Assembly: GCA_944383405.1 (NCBI GenBank)
Contig: CALWPL010000001.1
Coordinates: 62,001 to 126,000, forward strand
DNA length: 64,000 nucleotides
Source of the DNA: an uncultured Clostridia bacterium
GTDB lineage: Bacteria; Bacillota; Clostridia; Christensenellales; UBA1242
Reading direction: 5' to 3'
This document shows positions 1 to 7,468 of this stretch, in pieces (the stretch's first letter is position 1; each line of letters opens with the position of its first letter). A program made the position numbers and the translations under genes. Under the pieces are notes generated by a model. It was given only the letters and a program-made list of their open reading frames with translations, searched no databases and was not told where the DNA came from.

Positions 1-831
1 CTTTATGTAACAAGCGAACAATTTACTAATGACTATATACAGGCTTTAAAGGCTGATAAAAAAGAAAATGCAAATAAGGCTTTTAGAGATAAATATAGAG
101 ATGTAGATGTTCTTATGATAGACGATATTCAATTTATTGCAAATAAGACTAGTACACAGGAAGAATTTTTCCATACATTTAACGATTTATATCAACTAGA
201 TAAACAAATTGTTATAACATCTGACAAACATCCTAGAAACATGGAAACGCTTGAAGAAAGATTAAAATCAAGATTTACAGGTGGATTAATACAAGATATT
301 CAAAAACCAGATTTTGAAACTAGGCTTGCTATACTTCAAAAAAAGGTTGAAACTGAGAGATATAATGTTGAAAACGATGTTTTAAATTTTCTTGCTGAAA
401 AGATAGATTCAAATATAAGAGAACTCGAAGGTAGTCTTAATAAGGTAGTTTCATTATCAAGTCTTATTGGAAAACCAAAGGCTACTATGGAAGAAGCACA
501 AGAAGCATTAAAAGATTTAGAACTTTCTCAAACTCAAAACCTAACTGTTGATAAAATAATAGAAATTGTATGTAAATATTTTAATGTAAAAAGAGAAGAT
601 TTAGTTGGCAAGAAGAAAAATAAAGACATAGTCATACCAAGGCATATTTGTATGTATGTAATAACAGAACTTCTTGATGTTCCTTTAATAGCAATTGGAG
701 AGGCTTTTGGTGGAAAAGATCATTCATCCGTTATACACGCAAGAGATAAAATTTCACAAGATATGAAGACTAATAAGTCTTTAAAAACAGATGTAGATGA
801 TTTAATTGCTATGATAAAATCAGGAAACTAA
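1..831 (+). CDS. dnaA: Chromosomal replication initiator DnaA (5' end outside window)
   Basis: DnaA is the AAA+ initiator that binds DnaA boxes and melts oriC. The reading frame is open from base 1, so only the last 276 residues are seen and roughly 170 N-terminal residues (domains I-II and the Walker A loop) are missing. The visible part begins in the AAA+ core (LYVTSEQFTNDYIQAL) and contains the Walker B/DnaA signature VLMIDDIQFIANK. It ends with domain IV, the duplex-DNA-binding helix-turn-helix, whose signature GGKDHSSVIHARDKI is intact. The first in-frame ATG at 115 is internal and not the true start. The position next to dnaN, with DnaA boxes between the two genes, is the usual origin arrangement. 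Confidence 0.97.
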   Translation, partial: LYVTSEQFTNDYIQALKADKKENANKAFRDKYRDVDVLMIDDIQFIANKTSTQEEFFHTFNDLYQLDKQIVITSDKHPRNMETLEERLKSRFTGGLIQDIQKPDFETRLAILQKKVETERYNVENDVLNFLAEKIDSNIRELEGSLNKVVSLSSLIGKPKATMEEAQEALKDLELSQTQNLTVDKIIEIVCKYFNVKREDLVGKKKNKDIVIPRHICMYVITELLDVPLIAIGEAFGGKDHSSVIHARDKISQDMKTNKSLKTDVDDLIAMIKSGN

Positions 832-1221
832 AACTAAATTAACATATTTATTCACTTAATTTGTTAAAAAACTTATTCTATATATTGTTGATTAAAAAAA
901 AATTAATAAATTTAAACACAATATCTTGTTTTATTTAAAAGTTATGCACAAATTAACAACGCCTATAAATATTAACTTAAAATTATTATAAATATATTTA
1001 TTATATATATCTATACGGCAAATTTAAAACTGAATGATTGGTCGATTTTATTAAAGTTATAAACAAATTGTGAATAACTTTTATGCAAAATTCACAGATA
1101 AATGTTATTAAAAAGTATTGATTTTTAGCGAAAATTATGTAAAAATTTATGTGAAAAAATATTTATTCACATTTGCACAGGCTATTATTAATAATAAAAA
1201 ATAAACAAAAGGAGATAAAAA
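832..1221. other. dnaA-dnaN intergenic region, candidate oriC
   Basis: A 390-base gene-free, strongly AT-rich region. It contains three exact TTATNCACA DnaA boxes: 942-950 (+, TTATGCACA), 1069-1077 (- strand, TTATTCACA) and 1163-1171 (+, TTATTCACA). Near matches lie at 848-856 and 1081-1089. A further perfect TTATCCACA lies beyond dnaN at 2369-2377. The dnaA-dnaN spacer is an origin location in many Bacillota. The sequence alone does not show where unwinding occurs. Confidence 0.6.
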
Positions 1222-2328
1222 ATGAAAGTTATATGCGACGGACTTGATTTAAGTATTGCAACTGCACAGGTAATTAAAGCAATATCTAATAAGACAACTA
1301 ATCCTGTACTTGAAGGTATAAAGTTATCTACTCAAAATGATTCTTTAAAATTATCTGCAACAGATCTTGAACTTGCAATAGAAAAAACAATTAAAGCAGA
1401 AGTTAAGGAAGAAGGAGAAACAGTAATCCCTGGTAGATTTTTTTCAGAGTTTATTAGAAAACTTACAAATGAGAAGATTGAACTTGAATTAAATGATAAA
1501 AATCAACTTAAGATTGTTTATACTGATAGTGAGAGTTTTATACAATGTTACAATGTTCTTGAATTTCCTAATTTAAAGATAATTGAAGACGGAGAATATT
1601 TTGTAATAAATCAAAATGATTTTAAAAATTTAATAAATAGGTCTATTTTTTCAACAGCGGTAGATGATACAAGACCTATACTTAAAGGGTGTTGTTTTGA
1701 AATTAAAAGTGATCATATAAATTCAATTGGATTAGATGGTTATAGATTAGCATTTGTTACAAAACCTTTAAAAGAAAGTACAATTAATACAAGTATTATT
1801 GTTCCAGCAAAAAGTTTAACAGAAATATGTAAATTTTTAGAAGATAGTGATGAAGAAATAAAAGTTTTTATTCAAAAAAATTTTTTAATGGTTGAAATTG
1901 ATAGTACAAAAATTATAACAAGACTTATTGATGGTGATTTTATAAATTATAATCAAATTATTCCAAAAGATTTTACAACTACATTAATTATTAATAAAAA
2001 TGTTTTTGAAGAGGCTATTGAAAGAACTTCGGTTTTATCAAGAATTGATAGAAATAATTTAGTTAAATTTGACATAAAAGATAAATTACTTACTTTAACT
2101 TCAAATTCTGATATTGGAAACATAAAAGAAAATATAGGAATATCTCTCAAAGGAAATGACTTGACAATTGCTTTTAATTCAAGATATTTTTCAGAGTGTT
2201 TAAGAACTATAAATGATGAAGCTGTGAAAATTAGTTTTAATACACCTTCAAGTCCATGTATAATTACTCCTAGTGATGGAAATGAATATCTTTTCTTAGT
2301 ACTTCCTGTAAGAATAATTAATCAATAA
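1222..2328 (+). CDS. dnaN: DNA polymerase III sliding clamp (beta subunit)
   Basis: The 368-residue product is the processivity clamp: a ring-shaped dimer that tethers DNA polymerase III and serves as a platform for mismatch repair and initiation control. The length matches the usual 366-380 residues, with three clamp repeats of about 120 residues. The N-terminus (MKVICDGLDLSIATAQVI) and the clamp-type segments GRFFSEFIRKL and SRYFSECLRTI are recognisable. The C-terminus ends with the hydrophobic LVLPVRI strand typical of the family. The start is fixed by AAAGGAGAT seven bases upstream of the ATG. It lies directly downstream of dnaA and ends in a strong intrinsic terminator. Confidence 0.97.
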   Translation: MKVICDGLDLSIATAQVIKAISNKTTNPVLEGIKLSTQNDSLKLSATDLELAIEKTIKAEVKEEGETVIPGRFFSEFIRKLTNEKIELELNDKNQLKIVYTDSESFIQCYNVLEFPNLKIIEDGEYFVINQNDFKNLINRSIFSTAVDDTRPILKGCCFEIKSDHINSIGLDGYRLAFVTKPLKESTINTSIIVPAKSLTEICKFLEDSDEEIKVFIQKNFLMVEIDSTKIITRLIDGDFINYNQIIPKDFTTTLIINKNVFEEAIERTSVLSRIDRNNLVKFDIKDKLLTLTSNSDIGNIKENIGISLKGNDLTIAFNSRYFSECLRTINDEAVKISFNTPSSPCIITPSDGNEYLFLVLPVRIINQ

Positions 2329-2334
2329 AAAATG

Positions 2335-2365
2335 AAAGAAAGTTTTTAGTAACTTTCTTTTTTTT
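2335..2365 (+). terminator. Intrinsic terminator after dnaN
   Basis: A perfect 10-bp stem (AAAGAAAGTT at 2335-2344 with AACTTTCTTT at 2351-2360) has a 6-base loop and is followed by a T-run to 2365. Confidence 0.9.
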
Positions 2366-2368
2366 AAT

Positions 2369-2377
2369 TTATCCACA
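2369..2377 (+). promoter_or_regulatory. DnaA box TTATCCACA downstream of dnaN
   Basis: Exact match to the canonical DnaA box, 40 bases after the dnaN stop. A one-mismatch inverted copy follows at 2391-2399. Its closeness to dnaA-dnaN makes a role in origin function or in dnaA titration plausible. Confidence 0.55.
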
Positions 2378-2433
2378 ATTTATAAATAATTGTGAATATT
2401 TTAAAATTAGGTCTTTTAATTTTTAAATATTCA

Positions 2434-2442
2434 TGATATAAT
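2434..2442 (+). promoter_or_regulatory. Extended -10 promoter for the unknown gene at 2472
   Basis: TGATATAAT gives the TGn extension plus a perfect TATAAT (2437-2442). No good -35 is visible. The predicted transcript starts about 20 bases before the ribosome binding site. Confidence 0.55.
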
Positions 2443-2471
2443 AAATTATACCATTTGAGGAGGTATTAGTT

Positions 2472-3194
2472 ATGAATAATACTTTAACTCCCTATCAGGA
2501 ATGGATCGTACTTAGAAATTTAGTAAAGGAAAATAATAAGAGAATTAGATTTTATGTTTTAAGATCTAATGGAACTGATGTTGACACTTTACCAGAAGCT
2601 TATAAAATTCTTGGTCAAAATTTTTTTGAAAGAGACAAAGAATCAAATTTAATTTATGAAGACAAATGTAAGAAAAACTGGATAGACAGTTTATCTGTAA
2701 ATGATTTATTTTCTTACTTTAATTTTCAAAATAAAATTTTAACTACACTTGGTAATAATTTTTCACTGAATTTGCTTGATATGGTTTCTTTTAATATTTC
2801 AACTCTTCACATGAATTTTTTTAAACCTGAAGTTGAATTTAGTGGAAAGCCAAAAAAACAAGAAAATGATTTTAATACATTTGATGAAACATGGGATGAA
2901 AACATTGTGAAAGTTTTATTAAAAAATTACAAATCTTCTTGTTTATATTATGAAGAAAAAAACGATACTAAATTAAATTTTGAACCAATAGGAAATTTAA
3001 GTGGATTTGATTTTGGTGGGTATAATGGTGTAATAAAATCAAAAATATTTGAAGAAAGAGAAAATCAAAGAAAAAAAGAAGAGTCGGAAAAGATAAAAAA
3101 AGACGAAACACCATATTTTCCAGGTTTTGAAGAAATGATAAAGGATTGTGAAAGAAAAAGTTTTTATATGTATGATGAAGAATTAATTAAATAG
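2472..3194 (+). CDS. Hypothetical protein of 240 residues
   Basis: I do not recognise this family. The start is supported by GAGGAGG nine bases upstream and by its own extended -10 promoter. No signal peptide or membrane segment is seen, so a soluble cytoplasmic protein is likely. The N-terminal half is mixed hydrophobic/charged with aromatic-rich stretches (LSVNDLFSYFNFQNKI). The C-terminal 50 residues are strongly charged (residues about 195-215 rich in E and K), followed by a short aromatic tail. It is a single-gene unit inserted between dnaN and rpmH, a place where Bacillota usually carry yaaA-recF or nothing. It is clearly neither RecF nor the small S4-domain protein YaaA. Confidence 0.75.
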   Translation: MNNTLTPYQEWIVLRNLVKENNKRIRFYVLRSNGTDVDTLPEAYKILGQNFFERDKESNLIYEDKCKKNWIDSLSVNDLFSYFNFQNKILTTLGNNFSLNLLDMVSFNISTLHMNFFKPEVEFSGKPKKQENDFNTFDETWDENIVKVLLKNYKSSCLYYEEKNDTKLNFEPIGNLSGFDFGGYNGVIKSKIFEERENQRKKEESEKIKKDETPYFPGFEEMIKDCERKSFYMYDEELIK

Positions 3195-3263
3195 AAATAG
3201 AACGCACTGGTCGTTAAAATTTATAATAAAAAATTGTTGAATGTCGCTATTTTAAAGGAAAGT

Positions 3264-3296
3264 AAGGTAAGTAAAATTTTTGCTTACCTTTTTTAA
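3264..3296 (+). terminator. Intrinsic terminator upstream of rpmH
   Basis: AAGGTAAG (3264-3271) pairs with CTTACCTT (3283-3290), followed by T6. It ends transcription from the unknown gene at 2472 before the rpmH promoter. Confidence 0.8.
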
Positions 3297-3337
3297 AACC
3301 AATAATTCGATAAAAAAATAAAAATTAAAGAAAAGTG

Positions 3338-3366
3338 TTGACAAGTTTTTAAAAATAATTTACACT
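3338..3366 (+). promoter_or_regulatory. Promoter of the rpmH operon
   Basis: A perfect -35 TTGACA (3338-3343), a 17-base spacer and -10 TACACT (3361-3366). It drives rpmH-rnpA-yidD-yidC-jag with a leader of about 95 bases. Confidence 0.75.
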
Positions 3367-3468
3367 ACTTTCACAAGTTTAAATTAGATGACCAAATATT
3401 CGGATAGATATATAAGGTAAAAGTAGACAGACTTGCAAAAAACTTTAAAAATTTTATAGGAGGAAATA

Positions 3469-3606
3469 ATGGAAAAAGGAACTTATCAACCAAACAAAAG
3501 AAGAAGAAAAAAAGTCCATGGATTTAGAGAAAGAATGTCTACTAGAAATGGAAGAAAAGTTTTAAAAAGAAGAAGAAATCGTGGCAGAAAAGTTTTGTCT
3601 GCATAA
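3469..3606 (+). CDS. rpmH: Ribosomal protein bL34
   Basis: A 45-residue, very basic protein with the full bL34 pattern: [18 protein letters not shown] near the N-terminus, then [18 protein letters not shown], ending KVLSA. The family is 44-46 residues long, so this copy is complete. The ATG follows AGGAGG by six bases. It leads the classical rpmH-rnpA-yidD-yidC-jag operon. Confidence 0.97.
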   Translation: MEKGTYQPNKRRRKKVHGFRERMSTRNGRKVLKRRRNRGRKVLSA

Positions 3607-3615
3607 TTAGGAAAG

Positions 3616-3951
3616 ATGTTAGCAAAAAAAAATAGGCTAAGAAGAAAAAGTGAATTTGCATATATTTACAGAAAGGGAAAGGCTTTTCATACAAAGTATT
3701 TAACAATGATTATTGTTCCGACAAAATCAAAAGTTTCAAAAGTTGGTTTTAGTGTTAGCAATAAAGTTGGAAATAGTATAATAAGGCATAAATTAAAAAG
3801 AAGACTTAGCGAGATAATTAGAAAAAAAATTAATGAATTGCCTATAAAAAATTATATTTTTGTGGCTAAAAATGAGAGTAATTTATTATCTTTTGTAGAA
3901 CTTGAAAAAGAAATTAGCATACTTTTAAAAAAGGTAGAATATGAAGAATAA
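3616..3951 (+). CDS. rnpA: Ribonuclease P protein component
   Basis: RnpA is the basic protein cofactor of RNase P, which removes 5' leaders from pre-tRNA. At 111 residues it has normal length. The family signature is the RNR-type segment KVGNSIIRHKLKRRLSE in the middle, with the N-terminal LRRKSEFAYIYRKGKAF that forms the central cleft. The start follows rpmH by nine bases with only a weak TTAGGAAAG site, so translation may be coupled to rpmH. The 3' end overlaps yidD by 11 bases. Confidence 0.95.
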   Translation: MLAKKNRLRRKSEFAYIYRKGKAFHTKYLTMIIVPTKSKVSKVGFSVSNKVGNSIIRHKLKRRLSEIIRKKINELPIKNYIFVAKNESNLLSFVELEKEISILLKKVEYEE

Positions 3952-4234
3952 GACCTTTATTCAAAAAGTTATTTACATTTTTTCGTTTCCTATTCTCATT
4001 ATTGTTAAATTATTAATTTATTTTTATAAGTTTTGCATTTCTCCCTTACTCCCGAATACATGTAAATTTATACCAAGTTGTTCAACTTATTTTTTACAGT
4101 CAGTTAATGAATATGGCGTTTTTGTTGGAAGTTTTCTTGGTATTAAAAGAATTTTTAAATGTAATCCATGGTCAAAAGGTGGAATTGACATGGTAAAACC
4201 CAATATTAAAGGAAAGATAAGATGGATATTATAG
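3941..4234 (+). CDS. yidD: Membrane protein insertion efficiency factor YidD
   Basis: A 97-residue protein of the YidD family, a small inner-face membrane protein thought to assist YidC-dependent insertion. It has an N-terminal hydrophobic/amphipathic segment (residues about 8-30), then the diagnostic core FCISPLLPNTCKFIPSCSTY and KCNPWSKGGIDMV with conserved cysteines. Family members are usually 70-85 residues, so this one has a slightly longer N-terminus. Its start lies inside rnpA and its end overlaps yidC by 13 bases, consistent with translational coupling. Confidence 0.93.
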   Translation: MKNKTFIQKVIYIFSFPILIIVKLLIYFYKFCISPLLPNTCKFIPSCSTYFLQSVNEYGVFVGSFLGIKRIFKCNPWSKGGIDMVKPNIKGKIRWIL

Positions 4235-5346
4235 GTCTAATAGGCTCAGCCTGGCCTGCTGATAATTTTTGGGCAACTCTTATTCAGTTGTTTGATGTTG
4301 GAAGTTATGCTTGGACGATTATTTTATTTACGCTTGTTTTAAAATTAATACTTTCCCCACTTGATTTTTTACAGCGTTTTTATACAAATAAAACAATGCG
4401 TGCTCAAGCAAAATTACAACCACAACTTGAAAAACTTCAAAGACAGTATGGTCAAAATCAGAATTTGCTATATCAAAAGCAAAATGAATTATATAAAAAA
4501 TCTGGTTTTAGTATGAAAGGCTCGTGTATTGTAATGCTTATATATTTAGTAGTAACACTTGTTGTGTTTTTAACTTTATATACATCAATTCAATACATTG
4601 CAGGATTTAAGATTAAAAATCAGTTTAATGATTTACAAGCAACTTATACTCAAATTTATGAAACTGAATATTTTCAATATTTAGGAGTAGATTTTGAAGA
4701 ATATAATTCTCTTGAAACACAGGAAGAAAAAGATAATTATATTTTAGCACTTGAAGAAGGATTTATTAATCAAGATGAATTGGAAGTAAATAAAGAGCAA
4801 GCAATTAGCAATGCTCAAAGTGCTGTTGTAGACAGGTATTTAGAAATAAAAGATAGTTGGTTATGGATAAAAAATATTTGGATTGCAGATAAGGCTACTT
4901 CTCATGAAATATTACAATATGATTCTTATGTCAGTTTAACTGGAGATAAAAGTGTTAGTAAAGAAAACTATAATCTTGTTATTCAAAAATTACTAGATGG
5001 TGAAAAAGGCACAAATGGAGTAAATGGTTATTATATTTTATCAATTTTAGTAGTAGTGGTTTCGTTTTTATCTCAATTTATTTCAAGAAAAGTTTCGCAA
5101 CCTAAAAACACTAATTTAGAACAACAAAAACAGCCAGCAATGAATAAAATTATGATGTTCTTATTACCGGTTATTATGCTTATATTTACTTTAAATTCTA
5201 GTGCGATTTTCTCAATTTACATTTTAGTTAATTCATTAATATCAACTGCTTTAATTCCAATAATTTCTTTAATTTGCAATGCAATTGAAAATAAAAATGA
5301 AAAGAAAAAGCAGGAACAAAATAGAGTTGATTATAGAAGATATTAA
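4222..5346 (+). CDS. yidC: YidC/Oxa1 membrane protein insertase
   Basis: The product is the insertase that places small or Sec-dependent membrane proteins into the cytoplasmic membrane. At 374 residues it shows a membrane segment near residues 28-50 and then the cytoplasmic coiled hairpin (KTMRAQAKLQPQLEKLQRQY, KSGFSMKGS). A second membrane segment lies around 100-122, and more lie after residue 270 and at about 310-350. Residues about 130-255 form a polar loop between the second and third membrane segments that is longer than in typical Gram-positive YidC2 proteins. No lipobox is seen at the N-terminus. AAAGGAAAG precedes the ATG. It overlaps yidD and is followed closely by jag. Confidence 0.93.
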   Translation: MDIIGLIGSAWPADNFWATLIQLFDVGSYAWTIILFTLVLKLILSPLDFLQRFYTNKTMRAQAKLQPQLEKLQRQYGQNQNLLYQKQNELYKKSGFSMKGSCIVMLIYLVVTLVVFLTLYTSIQYIAGFKIKNQFNDLQATYTQIYETEYFQYLGVDFEEYNSLETQEEKDNYILALEEGFINQDELEVNKEQAISNAQSAVVDRYLEIKDSWLWIKNIWIADKATSHEILQYDSYVSLTGDKSVSKENYNLVIQKLLDGEKGTNGVNGYYILSILVVVVSFLSQFISRKVSQPKNTNLEQQKQPAMNKIMMFLLPVIMLIFTLNSSAIFSIYILVNSLISTALIPIISLICNAIENKNEKKKQEQNRVDYRRY

Positions 5347-5359
5347 AAGGGATGGTAAA

Positions 5360-6031
5360 ATGAAAAGTATACAGATAACTGCAAGAAGTGTACAAAAAGC
5401 AATAGACAATGCTTTACAGCAACTTGGATTAAATCAAGATGATGTTGATATAAAAATTCTTGATGAAGGTGGTCTTTTTAGAAAGGCAAAAGTAGAAATT
5501 TTTTATGAAGAAAAAAATAATCAGGAAGATTTAAGTACAAATTCAAAAATTCAAGTTCAAGAAGAAGATAAGATTCAACAAAATAAAATTATAGAAGTAT
5601 GTACAGGCTTCTTACAAAAATTATTTTCATTAATGGGTATTGAAGCAAAAATAAATTATGAAGAAAGAGATTCAAATTATTATTTTGAGATTGATGGAGA
5701 TAATGTAAGTAGAATTATTGGAAGGCGTGGTGAAACGCTTAATGCTATTCAGGAATTATTAAAAAATATTGTTAGGAATGCTGAGTTTAAAGAAAAAGTT
5801 TTTTTTAATGTTTGCGATTACAAGAATAAAAGAGAAAATGCATTAATTTCACTTGCAGAAAGAACAGCAAGAAAGGCAATAAAAATTGGTAAACCAATAA
5901 AACTAGAAAGTATGTCTGCTTATGAAAGAAGAATTATACATGTTGCACTTCAAGATTATGAAGGGGTTACAACTCAAAGCGAAGGAAAAGAACCACATAG
6001 ATATTTAGTTGTTATTCCAATAAAAAAATAG
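5360..6031 (+). CDS. jag: RNA-binding protein Jag/KhpB (EloR)
   Basis: The 223-residue product has the Jag-N domain at residues 1-50 (ITARSVQKAIDNALQQLGL), a KH-II domain with the GRRG loop (RIIGRRGETLNAIQELL) and a C-terminal R3H domain (AYERRIIHVALQDY, PHRYLVVIP). In Bacillota this protein, also called KhpB/EloR, pairs with KhpA, binds RNA and affects cell elongation. The ATG at 5360 is chosen because the protein starts MKSIQITARS as in the family and AAAAGGGATGG precedes it. Upstream in-frame codons reach into yidC and are not needed. It closes the operon and is followed by a very strong terminator. Confidence 0.93.
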   Translation: MKSIQITARSVQKAIDNALQQLGLNQDDVDIKILDEGGLFRKAKVEIFYEEKNNQEDLSTNSKIQVQEEDKIQQNKIIEVCTGFLQKLFSLMGIEAKINYEERDSNYYFEIDGDNVSRIIGRRGETLNAIQELLKNIVRNAEFKEKVFFNVCDYKNKRENALISLAERTARKAIKIGKPIKLESMSAYERRIIHVALQDYEGVTTQSEGKEPHRYLVVIPIKK

Positions 6032-6034
6032 ATT

Positions 6035-6066
6035 AAAAGCATATTAGAAAACTAATATGCTTTTTT
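6035..6066 (+). terminator. Strong intrinsic terminator after jag
   Basis: A 13-bp perfect stem (6035-6047 with 6052-6064) closed by an AAAA loop and followed by T6. It could work in both orientations. Confidence 0.92.
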
Positions 6067-6107
6067 AAAGTAATTTTATAAAAATACTAGAAAGTCGGTT
6101 TTATGTA

Positions 6108-6116
6108 TGATATAAT
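6108..6116 (+). promoter_or_regulatory. Extended -10 promoter immediately before mnmE
   Basis: TGATATAAT (TATAAT at 6111-6116) lies only nine bases before the mnmE ATG, so the transcript would begin 2-4 bases before or at the start codon. No -35 match is obvious. Confidence 0.65.
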
Positions 6117-6125
6117 ACAAATATT

Positions 6126-7463
6126 ATGATTGATGATACAATAGTTGCAATATCCACCCCAAGTGGTAAGAGTGGAATAGGAGTTGTAAGAATGAGTGGT
6201 AAAAATAGTTTAAATTTTGCCACTAAAATGTTTTGTCCTTTAAACAAAAATATTGAAATTAAACCAAACTTAATGGTTCTTGGTAATATTGATTTAGGTA
6301 GCACAACTGATTTAGGTTTTATGGTTTATTTTAAAGCACCAAAATCTTATACAGGAGAAGATATAGTAGAATTTCAATGTCATGGTGGTTTAGTTGTTAC
6401 ACAGAAAATTATTGAAAAGGCATTATCTTTAGGTGTGAGATTAGCAGAGCCGGGTGAATTTTCAAAAAGGGCTTTTATAAATGGTAAGATGTCTCTTGAT
6501 CAAGCGGAAGGTGTAATTGATACAATTAATGCAGAAACAGAAAGTGAACTAAAAGCAAGTAGTAGTCTACAAAAAGGTAAATTAACAAAGGTAGTTAATG
6601 AACTACAAAATGACTTAACAGATATAATGAGTGAAATTGAAGTAAATCTTGACTATCCTGAACATGATATTGAATACAAAACGAAAGAAAATATTAAACA
6701 GGAAATTTTAGAAATTAATAAAAAAATAAAACATCTTTTAAAAACTGAAAAGCAAGGTAAATTAATAAAAAATGGTGTTGATATTGCTATTGTTGGAAAA
6801 ACTAATGTTGGAAAAAGTAGTTTATTAAATGCAATTCTTGGACAGGAACAAGCAATAGTAACAGAAATTGAAGGAACAACAAGAGATGTTGTTGTAGGAA
6901 GTATTGAATATAATGGTTTAAAGTTTAATTTTCTTGATACGGCTGGAATTAGAAAAACAGATGATAAGGTTGAGAATATTGGTATAAAAAAAGCAAAGCA
7001 GGTATTAAAAGATAGTGATATTGTTTTGTTAGTTTTAGATGGAAGTAAAGAGTTAGATTTACAAGATAAAGAAAATCTAGATATGACAAAGAATAAAAAA
7101 AGGATTATTATTTTAAATAAATGTGATCTTCCAAGTATCGTTAATTTAAATGAAGAATATGTAAAGGTTAGTGCTAAAAAAAATATTTTTATAGATGAGT
7201 TAAAAGAAAAAATATATAACTTAGCACTTGATGGTTGTAATACAAATGAAAGTTTAATATTAACAAACGCTAGACATATTGAAATTTTAAATTCTGCAAT
7301 TTTGATGGTGGAAAAAATCTTAACTAGTATTATTGATTTACCATTAGATTGTGTTGCTTTAGATATAAGAGAATTTTATGAAAAATTAGGAGAAATTACA
7401 GGAGAGACAACAAACGAAAAAGTTATAGATAAAATTTTTTCAAAGTTTTGTTTAGGAAAGTAA
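6126..7463 (+). CDS. mnmE: tRNA uridine-5-carboxymethylaminomethyl synthase GTPase MnmE
   Basis: MnmE works with MnmG to modify the wobble uridine of tRNAs. The 445-residue protein is full length: an N-terminal folate-binding dimerisation domain (DDTIVAISTPSGKSGIGVVR), a helical domain, an inserted G domain with GKTNVGKS (224-231), DTAGIR (271-276) and NKCD (near 333), and the conserved C-terminal CLGK at 442-445. The start must be 6126 because the family begins within a few residues of DTIVAIS. There is no Shine-Dalgarno sequence upstream, and the -10 hexamer ends nine bases before the ATG, so I infer a leaderless or near-leaderless mRNA. mnmG follows five bases later. Confidence 0.96.
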   Translation: MIDDTIVAISTPSGKSGIGVVRMSGKNSLNFATKMFCPLNKNIEIKPNLMVLGNIDLGSTTDLGFMVYFKAPKSYTGEDIVEFQCHGGLVVTQKIIEKALSLGVRLAEPGEFSKRAFINGKMSLDQAEGVIDTINAETESELKASSSLQKGKLTKVVNELQNDLTDIMSEIEVNLDYPEHDIEYKTKENIKQEILEINKKIKHLLKTEKQGKLIKNGVDIAIVGKTNVGKSSLLNAILGQEQAIVTEIEGTTRDVVVGSIEYNGLKFNFLDTAGIRKTDDKVENIGIKKAKQVLKDSDIVLLVLDGSKELDLQDKENLDMTKNKKRIIILNKCDLPSIVNLNEEYVKVSAKKNIFIDELKEKIYNLALDGCNTNESLILTNARHIEILNSAILMVEKILTSIIDLPLDCVALDIREFYEKLGEITGETTNEKVIDKIFSKFCLGK

Positions 7464-7468
7464 AAATT

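Noticed and set aside
5279..5359. Upstream extension of jag into yidC
   Set aside because: The added 27 residues are a frame-shifted reading of the yidC C-terminus; the family start and ribosome binding site are at 5360.
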